The notes beneath the pieces are model-generated. The model saw only the letters and a program-made list of their open reading frames with translations, made no database searches and was not told where the DNA came from. A stretch of DNA of 64,000 nucleotides from contig JASHNQ010000097.1 of the NCBI GenBank assembly GCA_030041545.1, positions 1 through 64,000 on the forward strand. The letters are read 5' to 3'. Numbering within the stretch: position 1 is the first letter of the stretch; each line of letters opens with the position of its first letter. Shown here piece by piece: positions 17,057 through 25,951 of this stretch. A program made the translations under genes and the position numbers. Origin of the DNA: a candidate division FCPU426 bacterium. Its GTDB lineage: Bacteria; Oederibacteriota; Muellerivitia; Muellerivitales; Muellerivitaceae.

Positions 17057-17219
17057 CGGCCACCTCCCTCCCCCGCTGTTTCCGGCGGGTTGCCGCTTTG
17101 AAAGTTCCCTTACCAGCATAGTAGGTCCCACCGGGGAATCCTACCAGGGCGGCAACGGGGGAAAGACGTTTTTGTTGGGAAAGACGGGAAAAGTCCGGGG
17201 ATTGGAATGGGGAGAGCGT

Positions 17220-17488
17220 TTAGCCCCGAAAAGGGCGTTGGGTACGGGAAAAGCTTTTTTGGTAAACAATGCGGTAAGGCTTGAAATGGGTTTCGCGGAT
17301 ATCCGCCAGTCCAAGCCCCTCCAGTTCGGGGGGGAAATGGCCCCGCTCGGACATGCGGGAAGCCCCAAAATGGATTTTTCTATCCCATCCAGGATACTGG
17401 ACACTGAAGGAAGGCCTTCGTGGACTGAGAGGTAGGCATAGATTCCCTCGATATCCCCATAAGCTTGCGGGGCTAACCAGGCCAGGCG
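17220..17488 (-). pseudogene. Frameshifted ParE/RelE-type toxin remnant
   Basis: Immediately after the antitoxin stop, one frame encodes APQAYGDIEGIYAYLSVHEG and ILDGIEKSILGL. The match to ParE toxins then continues in another frame with RGHFPPELEGLGLADIRETH followed by FKPYRIVYQ, a strong family signature, before stopping at 17220-17222. One frameshift and loss of the usual C-terminal strand indicate an inactive toxin. Confidence 0.75.
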
Positions 17489-17490
17489 GT

Positions 17491-17643
17491 TCAAGCCGAT
17501 TTGCCCGCTTTGTGCACCACCAAACGGGCCCGGCCGTTTTGGGTGACGATGAGGGACTCCCCGTTGCGGCTCAATTCCTCCACCAAATCGGCGGCGTGGG
17601 CCTTCAAGTAGGAAATGGGTTGAATGGCTTTCTCCAAGCTCAT
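17491..17643 (-). CDS. Short Phd/YefM-type antitoxin
   Basis: A 50-residue protein from ATG 17643: PISYLKAHAADLVEELSRNG and SLIVTQNGRARLVV are characteristic of the Phd/YefM DNA-binding domain. The toxin-binding C-terminal tail normal for the family (total about 80-90 residues) is missing or reduced, and the adjoining toxin gene is frameshifted. It may persist as a stand-alone repressor or be decaying. Confidence 0.75.
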   Translation of the reverse strand: MSLEKAIQPISYLKAHAADLVEELSRNGESLIVTQNGRARLVVHKAGKSA

Positions 17644-17664
17644 GGCCAGTTCTCCGGACTAAAT

Positions 17665-17822
17665 TTAGAGCCGGTAACAAAATTAACCTAAACCCTCGCC
17701 CCTTGCGGGAGAGGGTAGGGTGAGGGGTGTTTTCGCCAAGTAAAATCCACCCTCACCCCGGCCCTCTCCCATCGAGGGAGAGGGGGATAGGCGTTAAAAA
17801 CGAATTTTGTTACCGGCTCTTA
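17665..17822. mobile_element. MITE-like element with 17-bp terminal inverted repeats
   Basis: GAGCCGGTAACAAAATT at 17668-17684 is perfectly inverted at 17803-17819; TTA flanks both ends (17665-17667, 17820-17822) as a possible target duplication. The 152-bp interior is two CCCTCACCC/CCCTCTCCC-rich hairpins and has no coding potential. It lies directly upstream of the decayed toxin-antitoxin pair. Confidence 0.75.
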
Positions 17823-17962
17823 GCTTGAAAATGGTCTTATTTTGCCATTTGGAGCCGGATTGTTAATCCGCAGGGATTCGGCCGGCTTGCGTTAAGGAAA
17901 ATCGGGCGGAAAATAATTCTGCGGTGGGACGTCCGGTGGAAGGGATCAAGAAACGGTCGGGA

Positions 17963-18385
17963 TCACAAAAATGGATTTTGGATGGTAAGACCGGCAACCC
18001 GCTGGCGGTGGCCGAGGTCTTCCGTGTAAAGGGTCTTGCAGCCGGCTTCCAGGGCCGAGGCCAAAATCAGGGCGTCATAGAATGAAAAACCCGTTTCTTC
18101 CTTGAGTTCCAAGGCCCTTTGGTAAAGCTTGAAGGTCGGGAGGGCCCGGCAGAGCGGCGCCAAAACCAGGTCCAGGTAGGAGCGGGCTTCCAAGGCCGAA
18201 AACGGTTTTTCGAATTTTCTCAAGGCGACATTGAGGAATTCCTGGACCACTTGGTAGCTGACCAAGCCGTTGTTGTCCAAGAGGGCCTTTTCAATCAGGG
18301 CCTGGGCTGTTTTTTGCTTGGAGGGATGTCGGGCGTCGAAGGAATAAACGAAAATATTCGTGTCCAGGAAATAACTACCGCTCAT
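17963..18385 (-). CDS. vapC: VapC-type PIN-domain toxin (module 2)
   Basis: A 140-residue PIN-domain protein with Asp8 (YFLDTNIFVYSFD), Glu49 (VVQEFLNV), Asp104 (SFYDALILASA) and Asp123 (YTEDLG), the complete acidic set for metal-dependent RNase activity. Its start overlaps the antitoxin gene by 11 bp. Confidence 0.9.
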   Translation of the reverse strand: MSGSYFLDTNIFVYSFDARHPSKQKTAQALIEKALLDNNGLVSYQVVQEFLNVALRKFEKPFSALEARSYLDLVLAPLCRALPTFKLYQRALELKEETGFSFYDALILASALEAGCKTLYTEDLGHRQRVAGLTIQNPFL

Positions 18386-18596
18386 TCATCTCGTCCCTGG
18401 AAAAAATCCGCCCGGGGCGGGCATGGCGTAACCGTTTCATTAACTCGCGGTACTCCCCCGATCGCTGTTCACCGCCGACATAACCGGCCATCCATTCGCG
18501 GAAGAGCTCATTAAGCGACTTGTGTTCCTCCAAGGCCCGACGGCGGGCCTTTTCCACCAGGGCTTCATCCGCGCTTAAAGTAATGTTTTTCAGCAT
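18375..18596 (-). CDS. Ribbon-helix-helix antitoxin (module 2)
   Basis: A 73-residue protein: MLKNITLSADEALVEKARRR then HKSLNELFREWMAGY, an RHH/CopG-like DNA-binding N-terminus with an Arg-rich acidic tail (GRIFSRDEMNER) that would bind the PIN toxin. A GGAGGGTTT ribosome site precedes the ATG. It is the upstream partner of the overlapping toxin gene. Confidence 0.85.
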   Translation of the reverse strand: MLKNITLSADEALVEKARRRALEEHKSLNELFREWMAGYVGGEQRSGEYRELMKRLRHARPGRIFSRDEMNER

Positions 18597-18613
18597 AAAC
18601 CCTCCTCAAGATA

Positions 18614-18637
18614 ACACGAAAAAAGTGTACACGAAAA
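18614..18637 (-). promoter_or_regulatory. Candidate operator of vapBC module 2
   Basis: Direct repeats ACACGAAAA at 18614-18622 and 18629-18637 surround the palindrome GTGTACAC (18625-18632), 18 bp upstream of the antitoxin start. Confidence 0.5.
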
Positions 18638-19019
18638 TATCATTGATTTCAAGGAACGTACGCGGCTTTCATTAATGGAAATCGGGGGGAAAGGGGTAGT
18701 TAATGATTCGGCAATGCCATTCGGCGGCGAAATCAAGCAATGGTTAAGGAAGAAGGGTGGAAATCGGGAATTCGGAATTCCTTTTCAGGACCAGATCCTG
18801 ATCGCCCAAAGAGTTCGAATTTACCTAAAATGTAATATGTGGCCCCTATGTTTCCCTCGGATTTCTTCGGCCATTTGCAGATTTTGATAACCGTTTAAGT
18901 TCTTGCAGAATAGGCAACTCCTTTTATCTGTTATCTCTCCCAATCGAATCTGGTTAACCTCACGATTGATCACCTTTCAGATTGCAATATTCAAGACCTG
19001 ACCTTACTTTCTCTTCACA
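18638..19019. other. Gene-free stretch with insertion-element footprints
   Basis: I see no credible gene. Near 18990-19010 the words CAATATTCAAGACCTGACC appear, resembling ends of transposase-associated repeats, followed by the left copy of the 32-bp inverted repeat. The sequence is lower in GC than the flanking core genes. Confidence 0.4.
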
Positions 19020-19051
19020 AAGTATATTCTAAAGGCCTGACCCCTTTGTTT
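19020..19051 (+). repeat. Left copy of the 32-bp inverted repeat bounding the patatin island
   Basis: Identical in reverse complement to 24539-24570 over all 32 bases; it begins AAGTATATTCTAAAGGCCTG. Confidence 0.85.
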
Positions 19052-19133
19052 GAACACCTCCTTGGAGAAGATGTTCAAGAGTATAATTTGCACACCGTCA
19101 ACGGCTCGTGCACGATGATCTGACGTTTATCAA

Positions 19134-22100
19134 CTAATGTCTTATGGAAATGCCTTTTTTCCATTCGTGCTTAATTTGCGTGACTGCCTCCTGCCCGATA
19201 TGGTGCCCCAAGCGGCGATAAGCCTCAAATTGACCTTCGCTGAAAAATTGGTCGGCGGTGGATTCATGGGGGAAATTTGAGTATTCGGCGGAGTAATTAA
19301 GGATGTCCTGGTCGGTGAGCTTGGGAAGGGAGCTTTTTACGTAAACAAGGATTCCGGTTTCATTATTTTTTCGGCCATAATGAATAGTGCCCACTCGTAC
19401 ACTTTGGCGACAAATTCCATTTTTATTTCTTTTGATCGGATTCACGTTGATATCCACATCAATGCCCATGTCCATTTTGGCGTATCGAATCACCCTCGCC
19501 AGGCCGTCGAACGTGTAATTGGGATCGTATTCGGCGTCGCAGGCCACGATCAACTTGGCATGTCGTCTGAGCAATTCATAAACCCCGAGGTTCTCGATAT
19601 GGCCCCCATCACTCAGGTTGATATAAGAACTGGTTTCATCTATAACCCTGAACATTTCCTTTAAAAGGAACCAAAAACCAACCTTGGCCATACGAGGATT
19701 TATCTGCTTCATCAATCCGCGCCATTTGCCGTCCTGGCAATGGACGTTCGGCAGCCAGTACCCCAGGCGGACATTCAAGGCGCACAAAAAGGGCGTTATG
19801 AAAGGGGGCGTCTGGGTGCCCATGTTGGGGGAAACCGCCGCCCCGGAAATAGCCATGGCCGTTCCCAGGTTTAAATCCGGGTCAAGTTGTTCGAGATCAT
19901 CGGTTTTGACGAAGCCCACATAGGGCCCCCCGCAGTAAAGCTTAGAAAAGAAGAAAAAGCTGCCCTTCCTGCCGTTCAAATCGAAGGACTTGCTGGAATG
20001 GCTGGCCGGGAGATTGACTGTGGCATTTATCAAGTGGTAGGGGCCAGGGTCATTTCCCTTTGGCGCTTGGTTGAGTTCTGAAAGGAGTTGTCCATCGTTG
20101 GATTCAACCTCATTTTTCCATATAAAAAGATACGCCGCCGACAACTGGTCCCGGTAAATCTTATGAAGAGAGGAACTGTTCACGTCCACTATTAGGAATA
20201 CTCCGTAAAACAAGAGCCACGCGAACATCATCAGCTCAAGTGCGTATCCCCAATTGGTTCCCAAATAAAACAAGGGAGTCTGGCTGATTCCCTGGGCGAG
20301 GGGGTCAAAGGGCTTTAGCGCGAACTGCAAAAAAATTCCCGCGAGGGTCCAGGAGGCGATGGCCAAAAATGCCAACAAACCTATTTTCCAATTTTCCCCA
20401 CTTTCGGCCTTGGAATCGGTTTTACCCTTTTCCACCGCTTTATCCTCCTCGCCCGCGAACAATTCCTTCGCGGCGGAGGAGGTTAACCAGATCGCCATGA
20501 CCACTAGGCCGCCGGAGGTGATTAAACTAGCCCCGTAACGGGGCGCGTTCGGAAAAAGCAAGTTTGAATATTGTGTGGCGGTCAAAAAGAGGACCCCCAC
20601 GATGGAAAAACCCACCCCCCAAGGGGTTGAACGCCTCTCGTCAAGCACGGCAATGATCCCGGACCTCAAGAAAAGAACGCTAGCTACCAGCCCCACCAAA
20701 AGAACAAAAAAATATATCCAAGTTTCCCTCGACAAGACTTCGGTGAAAAAAAACAGGAAATTGCATGAGATCGTGACGACGAAAGCGGAGACCAGCAGGA
20801 ACGATGCGAAGCGCACTTGGTCCGAAAGAAAATTAACCCCAGCCGAATACACAAAAAACAAAAGGAAGCACAGGCCCACCCCGATTAACGTCACCGGCAT
20901 CCCGGGGATAAACCCATAGCCAAGCAAGACACCCTTGGAAAATTGGGAAAAATTGTAAAAACCGGAAACCACGCTCTCCGGGTGGTCCGTGGCGGCCGGG
21001 TGATTCATCCAAAAATGGAAAAACCAGGCGCAAAGTGGAAAGATCATGATTCCGGAAAATAACGCGTTAAGCACGGAAACAATGCGGGGAAAGACCCGCT
21101 TCAACCAACCTAAAAATCCATCCGACGAATCCTTTTTTCGCTTTTTCCAATTACCGTTTAAAACAAACGCCGAGTTGAGGCATGCGGCAATAAACCACCC
21201 CCAAATGACCCATATGATGTAATCGGAGGCGGCTAGAACGTCCGCGAATTTCCCAATGGCGTTTAAAAAATCAAGGAAAGGCTCCTGGATCTGGGTCAGG
21301 CAGGTTTTCCCGTCTTGGTTCAGGCACAGCCAAGCGCAAAAATCCAAAAAGATGATAAAGGTGGTTAAAAAGGGAATGACGCCCAAGGCAGCCATACTGG
21401 CCGTTTTCGCCCAACCGGCCTTTCCGGAGGATTGATGCAACTTATAGACGATCGCGAGGGGGGAGAAGCCCAGTAGGGGTTTAAGCCAAAAAGGGCCTGA
21501 GCTTAAAATCCAGGCTGCGGCATAAGGCACCGCATCGGTAATGCCCGTCGGCTTGTGGGTTTGGACGTAAGTTGAAAGCATGGGGATCAACTGGCCGTAA
21601 CCCAGTACGCAAAGGGCTAAAACTTCAAGGGCGATACCCACAAAACAAAGGGCGAAAACAATTTCCAAGAAAACTTTGATGAAAATGGGATATTGTAGCG
21701 GGGATTTGACTTCATCTCCGGGAGTTCTATTTTTCTGCCATTGGAGGAAATGAGGTTCCAGGGGTTTCCAAATAAGGGCGGTTAAAACCAGGATCAAAAA
21801 ACCCCTCGGAATCAAGTTTAAAAAATCCGTGATGGGTTTCTTCGTATCGTAAAATCCATTAATCTTCTCGCCGAAAAGCAAATAAATCAAAAGAGCGAGG
21901 AACAGGCTCCACGGCAGGAACAACAGGAGGTTGATGATCCATCCCCTAACGAGGAACGAGCCCATGCGGATGGCCGAGAAGAAATTTGGCGGGGAAAGGT
22001 ATTTGGCCGAGACGTTCCTTAAAAAGCCAAGGACCTTGTTCTCCCCTTGGCCGTCGTTGGATTTGAGGGGAAAGGTATTATCCCCGGGGGCGGAAGGGAT

Positions 22101-22727
22101 GCCCTCCTGTTCCGCAGAATGGGACAGTGAACTGACGCAGGAGCCGATGTATCCACCACCTGAAACCGTGGAAAGATAGTCAAAGTCTTTCAACATGTCC
22201 CCATCGGCCAGAGCCTGAAGCACCCCCAAATTAAAGGTGGCGCTTCGCACTCCCCCGCCCGATAAGGCCAAGCCGGTCAGGTTATAGTTCGCCGATGGAG
22301 GCAGCGGGGATTTCTTCGGTTTTTTCTCAATATCAAATAATTTTCTCAAGTACTGGACAAAGTTTTCACCAAAAGACAGTTTCTCTTCGGATTCGGTTTC
22401 CGGATTTATTTCCGACCAAATTCTTAACTCTACTGACATTGAATCCGTTTCCTCAATCAAACCAAATCGTTTGAAATTTTTCTTTCGAAAAAATTCCCGC
22501 CTTTTATTAATTTCCTGTAATTCGACTGGAAATACTTCCGACGCGAAATGATTCAACTTTTCTTTTGCCTGGAGGAACGAATTAATCAAATTGTTTTTAA
22601 CATTTTTCTTGTTTCCTTCCTGTCTTTTATTTCTTTTATTAATTTTCACCCGTTCGGCGGGAAAAACTTTCGATTTAAAAGTATCCTCCAACCCAGGACG
22701 CTTTATCTTTTTTTTCACAAATTTCAC
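19134..22727 (-). CDS. Giant membrane patatin-like phospholipase
   Basis: A 1197-residue protein. The N-terminal 90 residues are highly basic (Lys/Arg-rich). A patatin fold starts at about 150: oxyanion loop TGLALSGGGVRSATF, nucleophile Ser189 in STVSGGGYIG, and a late SDGGH motif (near 1035) supplying the dyad Asp. Between nucleophile and Asp about 850 residues intervene, with roughly a dozen hydrophobic helices, so the catalytic domain is split by a membrane module. The GTG at 22727 is adjacent to AAGGGG; a GTG at 22718 has better spacing. GC is visibly lower than in neighbouring core genes. Role in lipid turnover or defence is inference. Confidence 0.85.
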   Translation of the reverse strand: MKFVKKKIKRPGLEDTFKSKVFPAERVKINKRNKRQEGNKKNVKNNLINSFLQAKEKLNHFASEVFPVELQEINKRREFFRKKNFKRFGLIEETDSMSVELRIWSEINPETESEEKLSFGENFVQYLRKLFDIEKKPKKSPLPPSANYNLTGLALSGGGVRSATFNLGVLQALADGDMLKDFDYLSTVSGGGYIGSCVSSLSHSAEQEGIPSAPGDNTFPLKSNDGQGENKVLGFLRNVSAKYLSPPNFFSAIRMGSFLVRGWIINLLLFLPWSLFLALLIYLLFGEKINGFYDTKKPITDFLNLIPRGFLILVLTALIWKPLEPHFLQWQKNRTPGDEVKSPLQYPIFIKVFLEIVFALCFVGIALEVLALCVLGYGQLIPMLSTYVQTHKPTGITDAVPYAAAWILSSGPFWLKPLLGFSPLAIVYKLHQSSGKAGWAKTASMAALGVIPFLTTFIIFLDFCAWLCLNQDGKTCLTQIQEPFLDFLNAIGKFADVLAASDYIIWVIWGWFIAACLNSAFVLNGNWKKRKKDSSDGFLGWLKRVFPRIVSVLNALFSGIMIFPLCAWFFHFWMNHPAATDHPESVVSGFYNFSQFSKGVLLGYGFIPGMPVTLIGVGLCFLLFFVYSAGVNFLSDQVRFASFLLVSAFVVTISCNFLFFFTEVLSRETWIYFFVLLVGLVASVLFLRSGIIAVLDERRSTPWGVGFSIVGVLFLTATQYSNLLFPNAPRYGASLITSGGLVVMAIWLTSSAAKELFAGEEDKAVEKGKTDSKAESGENWKIGLLAFLAIASWTLAGIFLQFALKPFDPLAQGISQTPLFYLGTNWGYALELMMFAWLLFYGVFLIVDVNSSSLHKIYRDQLSAAYLFIWKNEVESNDGQLLSELNQAPKGNDPGPYHLINATVNLPASHSSKSFDLNGRKGSFFFFSKLYCGGPYVGFVKTDDLEQLDPDLNLGTAMAISGAAVSPNMGTQTPPFITPFLCALNVRLGYWLPNVHCQDGKWRGLMKQINPRMAKVGFWFLLKEMFRVIDETSSYINLSDGGHIENLGVYELLRRHAKLIVACDAEYDPNYTFDGLARVIRYAKMDMGIDVDINVNPIKRNKNGICRQSVRVGTIHYGRKNNETGILVYVKSSLPKLTDQDILNYSAEYSNFPHESTADQFFSEGQFEAYRRLGHHIGQEAVTQIKHEWKKGISIRH

Positions 22728-22793
22728 CCCTTCTTTTAGCTTGTCGACTTATGCGGACTTTTTTAGTAAAAAAAATTGGCGCCCGTTCCACTT

Positions 22794-24422
22794 CTAATTG
22801 GTTCCGGGCGTTTCTCCTGGCGTTAGGGAAGGCGTTGTAGTCGGTGTTGGGGTTGGAGTTGCTGGGTAAGGACTTCCATTGGGGAATAACGCTCCAACCA
22901 AAGTGCTAACATCCTGGGAATAACCTATCCGGACAGACCAATTGTCCAGTTGATTAAGGGGATTTCGATGTCCAAGCCAGCCTTGAATAAAAGCCAGTTC
23001 ATGATCATCGCCAGTAACGTCAAACGTGAGGAAATGAAGGGCGTTGTTTTGGTCGAGTGGATAATGGAATTCCAACTTCACTAGTGCCGTGTCGTGAAGG
23101 CCGTAGTCCGCAAATCCATTCATTGAATTCACTGTAGCCGGGCCATTGCTCAATGCCATGCCAGGATCAAGGATCACATTCGGTGCATCGGTCCAGGCAA
23201 AGGGATAAAGAGCCGCTAAAATTTCGATTCGGTTAGCCTGATTCGCGATAGGAATGCCAAAATCCGATTCCAAACCGAACCCGTAATAATTGATGATTTG
23301 GGAAGATAAATTGTCGGTGGATCCACCGTAAATCCCTCCGATGGCCCAGTCCGTATCAAAGCCAGGATCATGGAAAGTCCACGAAAGCGCGTCAATCGTA
23401 ATTTCGCCAAAGAGGTTCCCAGAACCGACCACCGCGCTGGCGGTCGAGTTAGATGAAGCGCTGCTTAAACCAAATTCAACTTCCGAGATTTTGAGGAACC
23501 GGCCATGGACAGGCCAACCCCAAAATATAAACGGCAAATCAAAACCCAAATCATGGATTTGTCCACCTGTCCATGAATAGCGGTCACGGAAAACCGGATC
23601 AAAGAAAAAGATGCCTTGGGTGTTCGACGCCTTGCTGATAGTCATGTTGGTTTGCGTTACAGCTCCGGTTGTCACCAAACTAGAATTGATTTGATAGGGG
23701 TTGATCAATGCCGAACCAACGTTCAAGTAGAAATTTTTATTGAAAGAAGTTGCGGTGGGGGTGGGCGTCTCACCGGTCGTGCTGCTGGATAAACTTGGAA
23801 CAATAGCCTGGGATACAACAAAAGAGGCCAAAGCGTTAATGATGGTAACGTTGCCATTGGCGGGAATTGGTAGAGTAATCGGGCCACTTAAGCTGACGAG
23901 ATTTTCTGCACCTGAAGAAGAGCCGGCAGTCCCCTGGGAAGTAGAAGTTGAAATCGGCGTTCCAGAAGGGCTGGCTGTGGGCGTGGTCGTTGCCTTACTC
24001 GTTTTAGCGGCAAGGGTTTTGCTTGGAGTAGGTTTGGCGAGTATTGAAGTTATATCTCCTGGGGGAATAATTACCTCGGTCACGGGTAAACTCACCTCCT
24101 GACCTGAACTTCCATAGGTGATCGTGGACGGTCCGCTTAGGGTTTGAGGTTTTGAATTTGTCGTGGGGGACGGGGTGGGTGTTGCGGTGGGTTCTCCGGA
24201 CGGGTCGCTTGTCTTGGCTAACGGTTGTGCTGTTGGGGTAGGGGTTTCCGTTTTCTTTTTTTTCTTTGGCTTGATCGAAGGGGTTGAAACAGCAGAAGGA
24301 GTGCTAGACTGGGAAACATCAGATGTGCTTGATCCCGCTGTTTGGGCTAAGACCCCGTTTGACGCAGTTAAAATCGAAATGCAAACTGTCGAAAGTGAGA
24401 CAAGAAACCGATTCATGCGCAT
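22794..24422 (-). CDS. Secreted Thr/Pro-rich protein with C-terminal beta-rich domain
   Basis: A 542-residue protein with a signal peptide (about 1-27, ending GVLAQ), a long Ser/Thr/Pro and Lys stretch (about 28-230) and a beta-rich domain (about 235-515) with amphipathic strands (WAIGGIYGG, YYGFGLESDFG, FHYPLDQNNALHFLTFDVTG) suggesting a barrel or surface domain; it ends in another TPTPT tail. An ATG at 24416 is better spaced from the GGGGGG than that at 24422. It lies 66 bp upstream of the patatin gene, probably one transcript. No known family. Confidence 0.65.
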   Translation of the reverse strand: MRMNRFLVSLSTVCISILTASNGVLAQTAGSSTSDVSQSSTPSAVSTPSIKPKKKKKTETPTPTAQPLAKTSDPSGEPTATPTPSPTTNSKPQTLSGPSTITYGSSGQEVSLPVTEVIIPPGDITSILAKPTPSKTLAAKTSKATTTPTASPSGTPISTSTSQGTAGSSSGAENLVSLSGPITLPIPANGNVTIINALASFVVSQAIVPSLSSSTTGETPTPTATSFNKNFYLNVGSALINPYQINSSLVTTGAVTQTNMTISKASNTQGIFFFDPVFRDRYSWTGGQIHDLGFDLPFIFWGWPVHGRFLKISEVEFGLSSASSNSTASAVVGSGNLFGEITIDALSWTFHDPGFDTDWAIGGIYGGSTDNLSSQIINYYGFGLESDFGIPIANQANRIEILAALYPFAWTDAPNVILDPGMALSNGPATVNSMNGFADYGLHDTALVKLEFHYPLDQNNALHFLTFDVTGDDHELAFIQGWLGHRNPLNQLDNWSVRIGYSQDVSTLVGALFPNGSPYPATPTPTPTTTPSLTPGETPGTN

Positions 24423-24457
24423 CCCCCCAAATTGAATTTCCCAAAACAGCTTATGTC

Positions 24458-24486
24458 CTTATACGGTTGTGCCATTTATCGGTCAA
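24458..24486 (-). promoter_or_regulatory. Promoter of the secreted protein-patatin operon
   Basis: On the minus strand TTGACC (24486-24481) and TATAAG (24463-24458) with 17-bp spacing, about 35 bp upstream of the start codon. Confidence 0.7.
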
Positions 24487-24538
24487 TAATAATTTTGTCA
24501 ATTTTAATAAGTGCATAAATAGTGGCTGGTTTAAAAAT

Positions 24539-24570
24539 AAACAAAGGGGTCAGGCCTTTAGAATATACTT
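24539..24570 (-). repeat. Right copy of the 32-bp inverted repeat bounding the patatin island
   Basis: Exact reverse complement of 19020-19051. On the minus strand it contains a stop codon ending a coding-like remnant (KYILKA-stop). Confidence 0.85.
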
Positions 24571-24720
24571 AAGGACCTGTTGGGCGAATGGCTTGTCCTC
24601 CACCATCCGCCTTTTGGCGATCATCCAGAGGTGACCGACAGCCCCTAAACTGGCCCCCATCCTTCTCCCAATTCCCTTATCTGTTTTTCTAAAATTGATT
24701 TAACAAATCCTGAGCCCTTA
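24553..24720 (-). pseudogene. Possible transposase-gene tail remnant
   Basis: The minus strand reads GHLWMIAKRRMVEDKPFAQQ followed by VLKYILKA and a stop, preceded in another frame by FVKSILEKQIRELGEGWGPV. Amino-acid use looks coding, but there is a frameshift and no start. Its position at an inverted-repeat end suggests an insertion-element remnant; I cannot name the family. The rest of the 24423-24944 gap shows no gene. Confidence 0.4.
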
Positions 24721-24944
24721 TATCGGTTAACCAATTTCCCTGTCAACGAATTATTTTAAAAATGATATAAGTGCACATATAGTGACCTATTATTGTCTTA
24801 ACCCTTTGTTAGACTAAAAGTTGGCATGATATTTAATGTTAAAACTGTCATTTGAGATTGGAGTAAAGGCGCTTTTGAAGAAGGGCGTATCAAAACTATG
24901 GACCAGAGCGCTGAGTGCCTACCGCAACAAAAGGGCAGCGGTGT

Positions 24945-25895
24945 TTAGGGCCTTTTGTCTCTGTCTTGGGGCTGGTGGGAAGGGTGGTTTTCCCGGCGTT
25001 GGGGTATTTCTCGGGGCTGCCCGGACGGCGGGGCGGCTTGGGGCCCGGAAGGGGGATTGGGCGGGTTCCCTCCGGAAGGCTGGGCGGGGCTGGGGTTTCG
25101 CAACGACTGGAGGATCATGCGCTGGCGGTCACGTCCCTGCGCCTCGTTCGGGCCCTGGAGTATATTTTGTTTCTGATCGGGCGGCAGTTGGTCCAGGGAG
25201 CGCAGCAATTCAAGCCGGGCGTGGGCCTTGGCCCGCACCAGGGCGGCCTGGCTTTTCCAATTCTCGTAGGCGGCCTTTTCGTCCAGGGTTAAGGGGCGCT
25301 TGGGCTGGAAGGCGCCCTGGCTGAAGGAGTAGCCCCCATGCTCCCCGGCCCCGACGGTCTGGGTGTCGTTGTCTTTTTGAACCTCCACCACGTCCTCGTA
25401 GGTGCTGGCCTGGAGGTCGGAATCGTTTTTGTCCACCTCGAAGCAAGTCCCCCGCACGCCGCAGACCACCCCGCCCGATTCCACCTCGAAAGTGGAATTG
25501 CTTTCGGAAAGTTTTTCCACCTCGCAAAGGACCTTGCCCGCCGCCAGACCCAGCCGGCTGAGGAAGCCGCCCGTGTCGTTGCGTTCCAGCTGGTCCACCT
25601 TCACGTCACTGTTCTCGGGGATGTGGAACATCGTGGTTTCATCGAGGGTCAGCGTGGCCTCGGCGCCCGCCTGGGTGATGATTTCATCCCCCGCTTGGAG
25701 GGTTTGTTCCTCAACGGCGGGGTCGGGGGTGGCTTCCCCCACGGACTGGATCATAACGGTTCCCGATATATCCTCCAGCACCCAGGCCGGCGAGGCGCTG
25801 GCGACCACCGAGGGGAGCGTTTCGGAGGGCTTTTTTCCCGTGCAGGACAAAAGGATGGCGAAAAGCACGGCCAAAACCTCGGAAGATCGTCTCAT
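24945..25895 (-). CDS. FecR-domain lipoprotein
   Basis: A 316-residue secreted protein. The signal segment ends ILLSC, a plausible lipobox at residue 18. A FecR-like beta domain (about 40-200) includes LQAGDEIITQAGAEATLTLD and VESGGVVCGVRGTCFEV, the typical core. The C-terminal third is helical, then Pro/Gly/Gln-rich and disordered. It lies 56 bp downstream of the degenerate sensor kinase gene in the same direction. FecR-type domains often relay or scaffold at the envelope; the role here is unknown. Confidence 0.8.
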   Translation of the reverse strand: MRRSSEVLAVLFAILLSCTGKKPSETLPSVVASASPAWVLEDISGTVMIQSVGEATPDPAVEEQTLQAGDEIITQAGAEATLTLDETTMFHIPENSDVKVDQLERNDTGGFLSRLGLAAGKVLCEVEKLSESNSTFEVESGGVVCGVRGTCFEVDKNDSDLQASTYEDVVEVQKDNDTQTVGAGEHGGYSFSQGAFQPKRPLTLDEKAAYENWKSQAALVRAKAHARLELLRSLDQLPPDQKQNILQGPNEAQGRDRQRMILQSLRNPSPAQPSGGNPPNPPSGPQAAPPSGQPREIPQRRENHPSHQPQDRDKRP

Positions 25896-25951
25896 GCGGC
25901 GATTTTAGCCCCGGCCTATTTCCCCGGCAAGCAATCCGAAGGAACGGCCTT

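Larger units (their letters stand above)
24507..24786 (+). repeat. 20-bp direct repeats around the island's right edge
   Basis: ATAAGTGCATAAATAGTGGC at 24507-24526 and ATAAGTGCACATATAGTGAC at 24767-24786 match at 17 of 20 positions and bracket the right inverted repeat and the coding remnant. Confidence 0.5.

Noticed and set aside
17690-17800. Repeated CCCTC-rich units as a possible CRISPR array.
   Set aside because: Only two imperfect units forming hairpins inside a MITE-like element; no regular spacers and no cas genes in the window.
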